From assembly GCA_963931925.1 (NCBI GenBank), contig OZ007569.1, positions 28,706,024-28,770,023 on the forward strand: 64,000 nucleotides of DNA, in the 5' to 3' direction. The DNA comes from Onchidella celtica (taxonomy: Eukaryota; Mollusca; Gastropoda; Systellommatophora; Onchidiidae). The notes beneath the pieces were generated by a model. That model was not told the DNA's origin, searched no databases, and saw only the letters and a list, made by a program, of their open reading frames with translations. Below are positions 1-14,900 of the stretch, one piece after another; positions within the stretch are counted from its first letter, which is position 1, and the number at the start of each line of letters is the position of its first letter. The translations under genes were made by a program, and so were the position numbers.

Positions 1-2809
1 GAAAAAATAACACTACAACGCTCGTGTCAAACAGTGTATAATGAGATCTTCCATAACAGCAAAATAAAGGGGATGTCAAGTTAGTAAAACAATATTGTGG
101 TTCTCAGTGGATTTCAATACATAATACTATTTGCGGAAGCTCTACAGCTAAAAGCTTATTCATGTGTTCGCTACCCATTACACTATGCAAAAGCTAATAT
201 TACATTGAGGTATGCTTCAAAATCTGTCTTGGTTTGGAAGTCCAGCATTCTGTGATAATTTGCAATACGAAACTTCGGTACCACAGGAAACTATATCTTT
301 ATGAAAATAACACACAATGCTGTTTTCTGCAAATCTACATTATAACATGGAAAATGCAATGACAAAAATAAAGAAAATGAACATGAAACTTAGTTTAGCA
401 GTTGACAATTCTGTTTAAATATGAAATTATATAGCAATGTAATTTGTTTAAATAGGGAACTTTTTACAGGCAAGCAATATGGGTAAGTGAGACATTCTGT
501 TCAAACCAAATAATCACAGGGGAAAAAAAAAGAATATATATATATGTATACATTATATCTACTTGAATGCTAAAATGTTGCCCAACTCTCCAGAAAATAA
601 ATAATTCCAGCATGTTTGCAGTTCAAAGATAACTTTATACAAAATAAGAAAAGAAAAAGATGGAAGAACATTGACAGTTACTAAGTCATTGTATAAAAAT
701 TCTGTTTTAGCTTGTGACCTGAATTATATCATAGACATTTGCTTCACTGCTTAAAAACAAGCATGAATTATCATTCATATCACATGATATGTTTCAGTTT
801 TCCCATTGCGGTACTGAATAAAAAAGGCAAATTACAAAATTACAGACAATTACACAATAGCAAGCTGATTGAAATTTTCTGATGTTAATTCAATTTTAAA
901 CAACTTGAAAACAGTCATTTAGTCAAATAGTCAAATGGCAACCGAATATGCCAATGAATTTCATTTATATTTCATTATCTTTGATTATAATTCTACAGAC
1001 GAAGTAAACTTATATATTTTCACCCCAGAAAAAAATACACTTACTGTAAATGAGATTCTCAGGGCATTTCCAAGATCTGATGATAAATAAATTTTTTGGC
1101 TCGTTTCCTTGCTAAGGGTGAAACAATTTCTGATGTTGCAGAACCAACAACTGAATACTCCTCATTCTCTCTCTACTGCTGCTCTCAACCCATTGACAAT
1201 TTCTGACATCTGGAGTTAGTTTTTCATGCCCAATAATGGACTGAGCAAACTATAAAATATTTCTTCAACATAAAGCAGAACCAACAACTGAATGCTCCTC
1301 ACTCTCTCTCTACTGCTGCTCTCAACCCATTGACAATTTTTGACATCTGGAGTTAGTTTTTCACGCCCAATAATGCACTGAGCAAACTATAAAATATATC
1401 TTCAACATAAAGCAGAAATAAATTTCATTTAACATATGTATGGGAAGCATTTTATCTTTATATACTGTAAAGAAGCTATGGTGTAATGAGGTATAGTCTC
1501 TAAAAAAAAATATACTGAAAAACAAAACTAACAAAGCAGCAGACAAAATATTTAGCTGGACTTACCACCGAAAAAAGAAAAGCAAAATATTTTCACTCTA
1601 AAAATGAACACTGACAAACTACAGCAAATATAATATTTGTAAAACACAATAGGTCAATAAATGTAAAGTTTCCAAAATCACATTCATCAGCATCATTACT
1701 CAGTGTGAAACCTGAATATTTCATATTTCGCCATATTAGAACGAATCAGGATCATCTTTACTCAACTCCTTTATTAAAATACTAGCAGAGGTACTGATGC
1801 ATTGCCTAGGATAAACCTGCATTCTCTTTCTCTTCCCTTGCCCTCTCCCTCCCTAATTTCCTCCCTCCCCTTCCCCTCCCAGAAATATTCAGGTTCCTCA
1901 CCAATTGGTCAAAAGACATTATGCAAATGCACGTCTCCCCTAAATACGTACGTAATGAAGGAGTAATCAGCAGTCATATATGTTTTAAATGCAACAGTTT
2001 GTGATATAGTACACTGTATAGATTAACAATTAAGACAGTGAAACAACAATAATAAATTTGCATGACCATTCCACTCTAAATGTTCGACCACCAGTGCGCA
2101 TAAACTTGGACAAGTTTTGACTGCATGTTAGCTCAACTATGTCACATAAAAATTTGCAAATAAGAAAAATAGGTTTCCTTGTTTGCAAATTCCATTCTGC
2201 AGCTCTTGATATTAAGGACATTTTTTCTAAACCTTAAACATCTGTCCACATGATACAGAAACACCTGACAACATTCCTGCATATATGAACAGGCTATGAA
2301 ACAATGAACAAAAATGGTGTAAAACTCATTAGCCAAAAATATTTTGGGATAAATTATTATCTCACTGGACATCTGGAGTCCAAGATGCTTTTCTACATTA
2401 CATGTTGCTAAAAATCCACTGCTCTAAAATAAAACAGATCATTTTCTAAATTGAAACAGTCTAATGATTACAGCACTGCGTTCTGATGTGTCATCATGAA
2501 CAAAGCTGATGGGAATCCTACAATAAATGCAGGTATAATTTCATTTGAAGACCAAAAAAAGAAAACAAGAATAATTATATGATTTAGCAAAGGAAAGTTT
2601 AACACAGCATGCACTTATCTGAGGCTGGTTAATACTGATTGATTGACAACATTCATTTGTGAAAGTGGAAAACTTTTGAAATGCAGCAGATAACATCTTG
2701 TCCCTGTACCCTGCAAACAGCTGATTTTTGGGGGGTCTTGGTGAAGTTGTGTGAATTTCTGGCAAAGTCCTTTTCTCTTTTTCCCAGACGAGCAGCAAGT
2801 CATGAAACA
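1..2809 (-). other. 3' flank and presumed 3' UTR of the GALNT2-like gene
   Basis: AT-rich DNA downstream of the stop codon on the minus strand. No coding exon is recognisable on either strand. A minus-strand AATAAA at 1770-1775 is a possible poly(A) signal, about 1 kb past the stop. The only structure I see is a tandem duplication at 1138-1411. The transcript end cannot be fixed from sequence alone. Confidence 0.4.
1138..1411. repeat. Tandem duplication, 2 x 137 bp
   Basis: Two adjacent units (1138-1274 and 1275-1411), each opening with GCAGAACCAACAACTGAAT, differ at only a few positions. Both contain a short CT-rich run. No coding potential is seen. Confidence 0.9.
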
Positions 2810-2968
2810 TTATCTGCGTTTGTTGACAGAAAAGCTCCATTTTTGGGATAATGACGACAAATCACAAGGACTGACAACGATTCCTGCCGTTTGCCACTGC
2901 TTGCTGTCCAGGCAAAGGTTGTGTGTTTTATGGCGAAGCTGATCTTTGTTGGGTGTTTGCATGAAACG
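2810..2968 (-). CDS. GALNT2: GALNT2-like, last coding exon (lectin gamma repeat)
   Basis: Encodes residues 513-564 and a TAA stop at 2810-2812. It contains HNLCLDS and [14 protein letters not shown], the gamma repeat of the ricin-type lectin domain with its QxW. The acceptor is a C-rich tract ending in CAG directly upstream, phase 0. The protein ends close to where human GALNT2 ends. Confidence 0.93.
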   Translation of the reverse strand, partial: RFMQTPNKDQLRHKTHNLCLDSKQWQTAGIVVSPCDLSSLSQKWSFSVNKRR

Positions 2969-5900
2969 CTGGGGGGTAAAAGGAGTTAAAATTATTATCT
3001 GAAATGGGGGTGTGGGGGTGTGTGTGTGTGTGGGGGTGGGGGGTGGGGGGGAGTGAATGAGGGAGTGAGAGGGTGAAGGAGGGGATGAGAGAGGGTGAGG
3101 GAGGGAGGCAGAGAGAGAGAAAGGGGGAGTGAATGAGAAAGAGAGAGAGAAAGACAGAGAAAGACAGAGAGAACCAGAAAAAGAGAGAGACAGAGAGAGC
3201 CAGCATGTGTGCACGTGTATGTGACTGAGAGAAAAAGACAAGAAGACAGACAGACGTTCAGACAGACAAAAAGAGAGAAGAGAGAGGAAGAGAGATTCGT
3301 TTACAGGTAGGAAATAAATGTCATAAATCACTAATAGCCTGGTTCGTAACAAAATGATGCACAAGACAAATGCTAGGTATTATTACTATAATTATACTAC
3401 ATGTAAATAAGACATTAACCCTTTGAATCCTGACAGCCTAATTTTCTCTATACACTATCCCTGGTCTCTTGAGCTTAAGTAACAAATGTTAGGGCATTCC
3501 GCACCAGTCTACTGGTGAATAGAGATATAGACAGCTCCGCCAATATATCGGCAAAACAGTTTACTGAACAGTGGAAACATCTCTTTCAATGATGAAACAA
3601 TGGGTTTGGCATACCTGGAAGTCATTATTAGGATTACACTGGAACAATTTGATCACACTGCCAGGATGGGTTCCTCCAAGAGTCAAACACAGGTCAAGAT
3701 GCCTTATATGGCCATCTTTTGTCAGTGCAAATTCCTGTTGAGACACCAGATGATACAAATTAAGGTGTACAGACAGGTTTACTGAACTAGGAATTTTCCA
3801 CAAGATTTCATGGCCTGTAGCAAAGCTTTAAATGAAGCAGACATACCACTCATTCCTTTCTGAGGTGCACATGCCTAAGACAGTGAGCCTCTGAAAATGA
3901 AGAGCTTCAAAAAAATGCATTCTGTTTATCCTCTTCTTCCATTTCTTGATTAAAAATCCACTCTTTCATAATTTTCTTGCTTTAATTTGTCTCTCCCTTC
4001 TTCTTATTGGTCTTATATAGGTATAATTATTTATACATGTACATTTTATTAAAGAAGAGATGCATGACCAATAATTTGCCCCTAAAAGTCTTCCTTATCT
4101 GCACATCCGGTATGTGGGATCATCTTCACTCCCTCTGACTTCCGTAATTTTCTACCCTCCCACCTCACTTTGATTGTAAATATTCATGTGTCAGCGGATT
4201 TGCTGTACTCCAAAAATCCAAGTGTGGACTTGCAGCTAAGCACTTATATTGGCAATTTTCCACCGTTATATATTTTTTTCTTGATAAAGGTAAACATACC
4301 GAAAGCTTGGTTCGCCTTCGATTTCCCTTTGCATTTTACTGTATTGTTTCTGTATTATTTCTTACACAAGGCTTTTCTACATACAACTTTTTCTTCTTGC
4401 CAAACTTTGTCTTTGCTTCAAGCCTTGTGGGAACCTCACAGATTTCTGTGGTATTATAAAATATGAGTCAAAAGGCTCAATCTACATCCACCAAGCCCTG
4501 GAGCTTGGATCTAATTATCTCAATATCTCCCATATTTGTTTTTTTATTTTTTTTTGTAATATCACTGTCTGTCAATCTTCCCAACTAGAAGTTTACCTGA
4601 TTTCCTCCTGCATTATGGCAGGGATAAATGCCTAGTGTTCCATCAGCAAAATGTCCCATTGTATCCATACATTGGCTTTGCTGTCGGATACTTCCAAATG
4701 CTATATCCTGGGCACTGGGCACCCTGAGAAGAGGAAAATACAGAGAAATATGGCACATTTTCTGTATATCTGTGACTGTGACACAAAGCTAGGGAGCATC
4801 AATCTGCATGATCTTGGGGTGGGAGGCGGCGGGGGTGTCTTTTGGTGGGGTATGAAAAACGTGTGGGAAAAAGGGTGGGGGGATAAGGAACATCCCCAGG
4901 TTATGAAATCCGGGTGATTTTCCTGTGGTTTTTGTGTCTAAACCTGTGAATATTGGTCACCCATGCGCCATCCATCTCGATGGTGACAATAATATAATAA
5001 CCTATGATGGTCATTTATGAGCCATGAAAGAACAAAACATCAGTTGGGTATGTATATAAGCAACATCGGCAACGCATGCGTCCTTCAGTAACTCACTAAT
5101 GTTCTGGAGGCATCATTTTGAACTGATATTCACTACTCATGTCAACGCTCTGTGTAACACAGACAATATTTGGATTCGACAACAGCTCAGGATATTATTT
5201 CAGTGTCTTCTGAATTAAACGTGGACACACTTTTCAGGTTGACATTTCCACATCTAAGCTTTAAAAAATTAGTGAGTGGGCTGAAAAGAAACCGATTTTT
5301 AAAAAAATGGCAAAAGAATGAAGAAGGGAATATCCTTCTGAATTATGGGAAAAGAACTGAAAAATTACGGATAAAAATGACAAGAAAGTATTTCATATTG
5401 GCATTGCTTTCATTAAAATTTAAATCCTGCTCAGAGATGAAATTTCAGGATCCTCTGTCCTGAATGTTAACAACCGGGGGAACTCCTTGTTTTGTTCTCA
5501 GCTCCGTTAAAATATCCTTCTCTGTTCTCACTTTACCTTATCTTTGTTATTATCATTACTAGCCGACCCGAGGAAGAAAAATCTTGCACATTCTTTGAAC
5601 CAAGCTGACTTGTAGATGTAGATCACATTAATAGCGGTTCTTTGACTTCATGCAAAGACTTATAGATCTTATTGTTATACGTGAATTTCTTGCAGAATAC
5701 ACAGATGCGATAAAGTCTATTTTCAACCAGCGGAACAAAATTTCCCATCATACTTTTCAATTTTACTCATTGAAAATAGATCTCTTTTTGTGGTGGCTCA
5801 AAAAAATCGTTTCATCAATAATAATAATGACTGAAGTTTGTCTAAAATGGACGCATTCAAATAACTTGTCATAAAAAATTGCAGCACTGTCGAAAGTTTC

Positions 5901-8900
5901 ATAATGTTTGGGCACGTAGTCATGAAGGCTTGGATGCTTACATGTTCACTCTCTAGGTCCATTGTGGTACAATTTTTCTAGTGCCTAGCTCTTTTTTCTT
6001 GTTTTTTTTCCTTGTTTTGCCTGTTTGTTATTTTTTATGCCTGAAAGGTTTCCATGTTTGCATCCCCATTATAGACAAAATGCCATTGTCCTCTCCAAAG
6101 ACATAGCCCACAAAAGGCTTTATCCTCTCTAAATCTTAACTCTTTCCCTACGGGCCAGCATTCCACATCTGGACGGAGCACCTCCTCGGGTTATATGCCA
6201 TACTGTCCTGTCCATTTGTAAACAAAGATCGCTTTACTACACAACAGCTGTCCAAACTATACACTTATTGCACACATGGTATCGCTGGGAATGCTAGGAC
6301 AAAGGAAGCTTTACCAAGAATTTTATTTTTAAGGTTCAGCGTCACGGGTTGTTAATTTCCAATACAGTGGTTAAGAAATACCTTTACAACGTCACAACGC
6401 AGGCTGCGTTGTAGCGGCTGCCGCTAGGGAAGCCTACGACGCAGCGTGTGTTGTACAGCAGGCAAAGAGTTAAACCCGCCGACACATGGAATCTTATGAC
6501 TTTATTTCATTCAGCTCCAATGTTTCATTTTACTACTTACTTCAGCTCTGGGTACACATTTTCCAAGAACCATTTGAAGGGCTTGCAGTGTAACCTCTCT
6601 TTCAGTGCAAGCCTCTCTGATATGCTGAGGAATAAAAAAGAATGAAAACATTGTAGAATACCAACTGCATCCCATTTCCCTTTGCTCTTGAAGCTTCCTG
6701 AAATTTCCTGCAGGTACCAAAAAATGATCTGTCAGAGAGATGATAAAAAACTTTAACCAAAAAAACTTTATGGAAATTTTAGAAAATGCATGCAAACAAA
6801 TTCTACTATAATCATTTCTGCTGAGGAACATGTTTGTGTGATTATTTCACGGCAGTGTACCGTGTCAAAGGTTTGAGTTAGGGTACCACTGCAAATGGAT
6901 TTTGGTACCTGGCCACAAAATCATCCAGTCATAAGCTTGCAAAACACTTACTCTCCAGCATTCACATGTCTGGCTGAAGGGACAGCTCCAAAGTAAAACT
7001 GTTTGTAATCATCCATCCATACTTCAGCTGCCCTCTTGGTGTTTCTGAATGAAAAAAACACACAAGAGAATTTTAAGATAACTTTCAACAGACAAAACAA
7101 TAGTGTTATTAACTATCCATGCGGCAGCTACCAAACTTAAGACATTTGTGCCTCTTATCACCTTACAGGAACGTTATCTTGATACCAAGTTTTTCCTAAA
7201 AATTGTAGAAAGTGATAATCACTGATTTTTGTTTTTAATAGTTAGACGAGGGTTGTAGTCCATTTGAAAATATTAATTAAATACTAATTCACCCAACCAA
7301 GTGAAGCACCTGAGTGTTTATATACAAGTTACTTCAATACAATGACATACATGTATTATGAACTGACCTTGCAAAGACTTGACCATTTCCCCCGGGGAAA
7401 GTGTACGGATGCTGCTTGCGGAAGACATGACCCACTCGACTGCAAGGGATGATCTCTAGACTGCCATGACACTGCCATACTCGGAATGAAATCTCTGATG
7501 GGACAACAAATTAAGTGACACTGTCACAATGCCATATGATGCCAATACTCTAAGAACAGAGAAGCTTATGTTGCTGGCGAAGGAAATAACCATGCCCTAC
7601 TGCACAAATTTCTTATCTGCAAGTGATAATCTTATGAATTTGGTATTTCAAGCTTGTCCTGTCTTAGACACCTCAACAAAGTATTTGAGATGATGACAGA
7701 ATACTGTCACTGCAAAATCTTGTAAAACATCGTATTCACTACACTATTTCAATACTGAAACAGCATTGCTTATAACTCTTTACTGTGCCATCAGTAACAG
7801 GTTTGTTTTTCCATTACTAGCTTTTAAACTCAGATCAATAGTCTGATTTAAATTCATATTTACCATTGAAAATAACTGAAATACGTGGATCTCAATATAT
7901 ACTGGATTTGAGACAATCGCTCACAGCGTCGGTCATCAAAGGGTTAAATGTGTTTCACATCTTGTCCTATATGAGCATATGTTATTATATGTTTTAAACT
8001 AAAAAAAAGCAAATATTATTTTAACTATTTAGATCTATTTCTTGTTCAGGAGTCCATGTAAGATTGAAAATTTCATAAAGGGGCTGACCCTGACGAAAAA
8101 GTTTGGGAACCCCTGCTCTTGTACAATCTGTCTCTTTGTACAAACTCACCAAAGTTTTCTCCTCCCCAGACATCCATCTTCATGTCGTACTGACCCAGCT
8201 CATCAAACCAGGACTTGTCTATAGAGAACAAGCCTCCTGCTATCATAGGAGTCCTGTCAGAATATAAAATGAAGTATTAACAACAGGCCAAATCAGATGT
8301 ATTAACTGTTCATACCCAGCAACCCTACAGAAGTCCAATGCATTAAATTGAGGTAAAAACTGCACATAGGAATGACGTCATTACTACGTAGATCCAATGG
8401 CGGACCTACATTTTTGGGACCCTGAAGCCTGAATGGTTATGAGGCCCCTTTCCCAACCAGCAACAATAGGACAACATCCAAAATTCACTCACTGAAAATT
8501 TTTTTTTCAGGATCCCTACCGGATCAGAGGCACTGAAGCTTAAGCTTCGTTAGTTTCATAGTAGACCCACCACTGCATATATTCACTGGTTATGACATTG
8601 TGCGGACATCAGTTTGACATAATCCTACCAATCATATGGAAATCTACGTTGGATTGATGCAGGGTCGCTGGCTGTTTATATCCTAACAGGAATTATCATA
8701 AGTATAAGCTATTTTCTGGTTCTCTCACATATCCAGCACAACTGTTTGTTAATTGATAAAATGGTCATTTACTTAAATGAAGTACCCAAAAAATGGGCAA
8801 TTTTTTTTCTTTTTATAAAGAGAAATTTAAAAAGACATATAGACATAACTGATTTATATTGAAAAAATACTCTCCTCTCTACCAGAATCACAAGAGAAAC

Positions 8901-11900
8901 AAAAATGACCTACAAATATGCTCACTTTCCGTCATCAATATCTTAAGTAATACCTTATTGGGGAGATAGGCTCTTTATGCCTTTTATTCCTTTCTTCTGG
9001 CGTCATGTAGTCCCACTTGAAAACAAGATTCCAGTCAAATCCTGAAATAAGCAGGTAGCAGGTAACTTATTTCCATGTTTTATCAGTATGAAAAGCCAAC
9101 TAACACTTCATTATTCAAAAACTACAGAAAACCTGTGGGGGTTGCAACAGAGTTCAGCACAAAGTTAAAATGTGACAAAGCAAACACAGGAAACACTTGT
9201 ATTTCACAAAGCCACATTTGGAAAGAACCAACAAAGAAAATACAAGGAAGAAAATAAATAGTGTAGAGTAAGAAAAAACCAACAAGAAAAATATATAAAT
9301 TCATAAATGTATGTTTTGATATTTGCTTGTATTCTTTCAGAATTTACTGTATGGTTTTTCTCATTTGTGAAATAATTTATTTTGGGGGGGGGGGGGGGGG
9401 GGGGGGCATGGCATTTTGACTCAAAACTTCCAAGGTAATAAATAACATTCTTCAGTCTAGATCTTTGGTTTCTTGGGGGCCTCAACCAAAGTCTGTGACA
9501 TCTTGCTTATGTCATGGTATTTGGTACTAAGATGATGTCCTGACATACAGAACTTGTCATGGAAATAAATCCTTCATACATGTTCACTGACCAGCACGGC
9601 ATATACCAAGAATGTAACATATGCTAGAAAAAATCTGTATCCTAGTTTCTCGGGTAATGAGCATGTAAAGAGTTAAAAAGGGGAAGTCACAAAGATGATG
9701 GTCAAAAGGCTTTACTTACCTCCCTTGAGATCTGCTGAAGCTCCAATGTAATCAAAAGTATCCATGCTGATGACATCGATGATTGGACTGACGACATTTC
9801 GCCGATCCTATGACAGAAAAATATTGTGAATCAAAAGTGTGTATATCATGTCCTTTCCATGCTGGCAACCAAAAATTATTTTTGATTGCTTTGTACTTTG
9901 AGCGTTTTATTTGTCATTCCACCAAAACATCTGGCTATTCTGGCATTGCTGAATGAGGTACATGTATACATATCTAGTGCTTTCCACCAGAATGTGTTAT
10001 GTTCAATTTTATATTCATTGCTCTTAAATGCCTATACATATCCAAGACACAAGGTGTGTGCCTTTATTTCATAATCTAATAAAACTATTCATGTGACCCT
10101 TGTTGAAGTTATTGCAGTTATTTGAATTTTTATTAAGGTTACAAATTTCAAAACTCGTTTTTCTCAATTTGACTATTTTGGACATAAAACATTCTGGTTA
10201 CCAATCCTCTATACAAACTATTCTAAATATTTCATTTGTTACACATTTGCAACCAACCTCCTTGGCTTAACTTAACTGTAGTACAGCGGTTCTTAGCCTT
10301 TTAAAACTCGTTATCCCCCAACATTCATTTCTCATGGATTTATTTTCCTCACAATTCAGATTTGATCACTTAGATCTAGCAAAACTGATGAGTTGGGAAT
10401 TTATCATGCACAATCTGGAATAAGAAAATGAAATAGACTCCGCACTTTAATAAATCATTTGATGCCCACTACTTCACAGCATAGGTTCCCACCCCCAATT
10501 TCTCCCAAAGGGAAATTTTTGCCTGATTAATAATCATTAATGTCGCCCATAAAAGTGAGGAAACACCTATCTGCATCATCAGTTCACCCTTTTTGACCCA
10601 TGAGAATGATAATAATACCAACCTCAGAGACTCTCTCTAACAGTGGCTCTAGCCAATAGTCATTACATTCACAATGGCTGTCCAAGAATGTAAGAACTTT
10701 TCCAGTTGCTTGATTGGCTCCTTTGACTCTTGATCGGATAAGACCTGGCAACAAACCAGGAAGGAAATCATTAATAGGCAACGGTATGATGGCAAAATTA
10801 GAGAGGAATGAAGACTGCCAAAGCTGGCAAAGATCAATTGGTGTGCACATTATGTACAATACTCAAATATTGATTATATTTATATACTATACCAAGAATT
10901 ATACCTATACTATACCTATACTATACCATATCCCCCGAATTCTGGAATATGCCTTGAAGTCTCAGTGGCATTCTTCATGTTGTTACTGGACAGAAGTTTT
11001 AAAATGTAAATTAAAAAAAATTCTAGAACGTTCAACAAATATGGGTCTGCAAGTCCCAAACTTGAATTCTTGATCCTACAGATTTTCTGTGGTTTTTTAT
11101 GATATTTTGTGAATAGGATATGATGGCATGCTAAGACTGCACAATCCAACTGATGAATGTTATAGATCTTCCCTTACCTTCACGCTTTTCATTTCTTAGC
11201 ACTGTGACTTTCTTGATCTTTTCTAATTCTTCACCATCACTGGCTGGATGAGGAGAAAAACAAAAAGTCAAAAACAGTACGAAATGACATGTAACCGACG
11301 ACTGAATTTCACAAAACTGAAACTACTATAATTTACAATTACATTCAACTTTGGCAAATGACAGTACTGACAGGTGATGCTGGCTTGTGGTGAGAAAATT
11401 ATGCACTGTCATAAATAAACAACACAAAGAAGCTTCAAAATGGTATTATCTCATTCATATATCATTACCGTTTCCTAAACATGTAGTAATCAATTTTGGC
11501 TACATTTTAGGGGAAGTAAAAAACAGTTTTATTTAAGCACAACTGATCTAGTGGTGATACAGTTTTGAAAGTTTGCTACTTGATTATTTTTCCATTTAGG
11601 AGTCTATAACCAAGATCATTCAATGCGGCTTTGAATGTAGTTGAATTCATATAAAAATGGATTTTTTTCCATTTTGAGTTACTACCAATGTACCATCTTA
11701 ACGGACAGTGACAATATGATCCAAAACAAGCTTCCTAAAAAGATTACATGAATTTTAAAATATTTTTTTAAACAATAATAACAGTAGTTTTGCAGGACAA
11801 GAAACAGTTTGTTATGAAATCTACACTCTATGATTCCTCGGACATTTCAACCACGAGATTCATTTCAAGCGCTTCTGTATCACGCTGTTTTCTGATCGTT

Positions 11901-14900
11901 TTGGAATTTTTCTTTCCAATTAGAGGGGCCAGGGAGGAGATGGCTACAAACACAAAGAAAGCATTCCCCTGCAATGACCTCATCATTCGGCACTTGCTAA
12001 AGTTAATACATAAACTTATTATTATGAGCAATCAAATAAAGTTGTCTGAGTAAAAATCTCTTCATATCAGTCATTGCATGCAAGACACCGACCAGTAATA
12101 CATTCACAATATACAAATCGTCGGCTGGCTGCTGGAACTATGTTATAAACTAAGCTCTGAGACTGTTGTAGGGGACCGCAATATGTTACATAGAAAGCTA
12201 TAGCTGAGTAGTGAATACAACCCAGTACTTTCTCTGTTTGGCTTCATAATTAGGCTACGGTCCCCTAACAAATAGCTTTTGAGTATAAACGAACAGCAGG
12301 CTGACGAAAAACTAGACAGACACAGCAACTCTTACCATCATCACTGAAGTCATCAACTAAGATGATCTCTCGTATTAAATGTGCTGGGCTCTTTCTAAAA
12401 ACACTGTAAAGGTTAAGAAAAGTAGACCTATGATAAACAGCTATCACTGGGATAATTTGGTTCATTATTTATGTACGAGTAATGGTTGTTTAATAGAATA
12501 TACAGATTGTTACAGATAAACAGATCTATGATAAACAGCTACCACTGGGATAATTTGGTTCACTATTTATATACGAGTCACAGTTGTTTAACAGAATATA
12601 CAGACTGTCACAGGTAAACAGTTGTCATAAAACTTTATTTAATCTCTGGCATTTCAGAGTACTTCTAAGGTACGAGTAATAATTCCAAGTAACAATGATA
12701 CATTTTTAGAAAACATACAACACAATTAGCGAGTGAGTTAAGGTTTTTGGCATTTTGGCACAATAACGATTATTTCTCGCCATACCCCAGTTTTTTGGGT
12801 ACTTCATTCAAGCTTGATATTAAGAACTTCATCAATTAAAATTCACAAATAAAATTAAAAATTCCCTTTAAATAAAAGACGTGGCACTTGCAATGTGATA
12901 CCATGTTTCAGCTTTTATCAAAACTAATGTATAAAAGAATACAAGAAGTAACTGGTAACAAAGTGCCATTTGCTATATGAAATTATTCTCTACACATTTA
13001 ACAAACAGTTCTAAAGCTCTGTACTGAATGTTTGACATAAAACTGTCTATCATTTTCTTCACATTGTTTTTGAAAGGCAACTAACACTGTATTCTATATC
13101 TCGCTAAGAAAATTATTTTTGCAGGTTTTGTCATAATTGCTTCTTTGTAATTATTCCACAGATAACAGAGAAGTCCCTGACAGGCAGTTAGGGCGTATCT
13201 TTTTGGGATGTAAACCACAACAGGGTTATTCTAAAAATAGCATGTACACAGCTGGCATGCTGATCATAGGCATTATTTTAAGATAAGCTATGAAAGCACT
13301 GTCATGTCCCCTCCTATCCAACTCTTTTGTCTTTTTGATATTTAAAGAGGCAAAAAATTTTGTTCAATTCATTTTCTCCAGATATCCTCACCTAGCAATG
13401 GTTCTAAATAAAGCAGATCTAGCTTCATTATGGAATGTGATGACAACTGAAGTATCTGGCAAATCACTTCTCCAATTTTTGACTCGACAGCTGCAGAGAA
13501 AATAAATGAAAGAAAGTACAAATTACTTTGCTGGAAAGAAAACTGGGACATTTATTTTAAAACATTAACATTGCAGTAACAATTTCACCATGGTCCTCTT
13601 CTGTATCATAGACTGAAAACTATGACCAACATATAATAATTGTACAAAATCTTCAACAGTCAAAATATGGCCAGAAAGAAAACAATTGAACGTAGCTAAG
13701 CCTCGCCTAAGAAATAGTACAAAAGGGATACAATAAAACACAAATGAAAAGGGAAGACAAATCACGCCAGCAGTGTCGTAACCTTCTTCCAGAAAAAAAA
13801 ATGTAATGGGATGGAAAACTGAACCAAAAATGTTTGTAGAATGTTAAATTGATATGAGTACATACTTAGCTGTGAGTCCAGACTTGCATTGCTACATACA
13901 AATTTTTCTTTTTGCCATATTTCAACTTTGTTTTAAGCCTTGTTGCAACCCCAAAGATTTTCTGTGGTTTTAGTAATATTTCAGTCAGGAAAGAAAGTTT
14001 AAATTACTTTCCTGGAAAGAAAACTGGAACATTTCCTTTAAAACATTAACATTGCCTTGACAATTTCATCATGGTCCTCTACTGTATCACAGGCTGAATC
14101 TTTACCTAACATTATTATAATTGTACTAAATTTTTAACAGCTGATTTTGAAATAAATCAAACTTGCTTAATATCGAACAATCTTGGAATGGCTTGAGATA
14201 ATTCGACCATTAGTTTTATACCGGCATGTTATTTATTACCAATGACATGTTAGTCTATTTTAATCCTCGTCCTGTGTGAGGCCACTATAGAGGCCTCATC
14301 ATGCCTGCGACCTGGGAAGCACATCAGGCCACTTTAGTGTCCCTCACTTTGCAACCCTCGTCCTGCGTGGGGCCACTTTAATGGCATTTCAACACAGTGT
14401 CTCCCATTGTCTGCTTTCTTACATTCACTTTGCTTGGTTATTTATCCTGTCACCCCGCTATACCTGAGACAATTGTATTGTCTGATTACGCTTATTCCAG
14501 TGAAATGAAATAACCATTCGTCATACTCATGAAATAGTTTTAACATTTGAGCTGGGGAAAATCTGAGGGAAACCTTTGACTTTGATGCTGGCTGTCATAA
14601 CATATGAAATGATAACAAGGGGGCACCTGCCTATTATACGAGGGCAAATGCAGCATAAAAGTGTCTATCGGTAGATTCGTCATCAGGGAAAACTGGGAAA
14701 AAATGACTGATTTTGCTGCTGGTTGTTGTCTTTATTTGATATGGTAATTAGAGAGATATTCTGTTGCTTTGAAGTACATGTATGTACTGTAGGAGCTGGA
14801 AATCAAATCTCTTGCCAAAGTCATTGAGAAATGCTGTGCTAAGAAAACAAAAAAAATCAGTTAAAAAGACTATAATTATTTGCTGATAAACTTGCTATCC

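Noticed and set aside
8402-8574. CAATGGCGGACC ... ACCCACCACTG as a hAT element
   Set aside because: Ends resemble inverted repeats but match poorly, and no 8-bp duplication is found.
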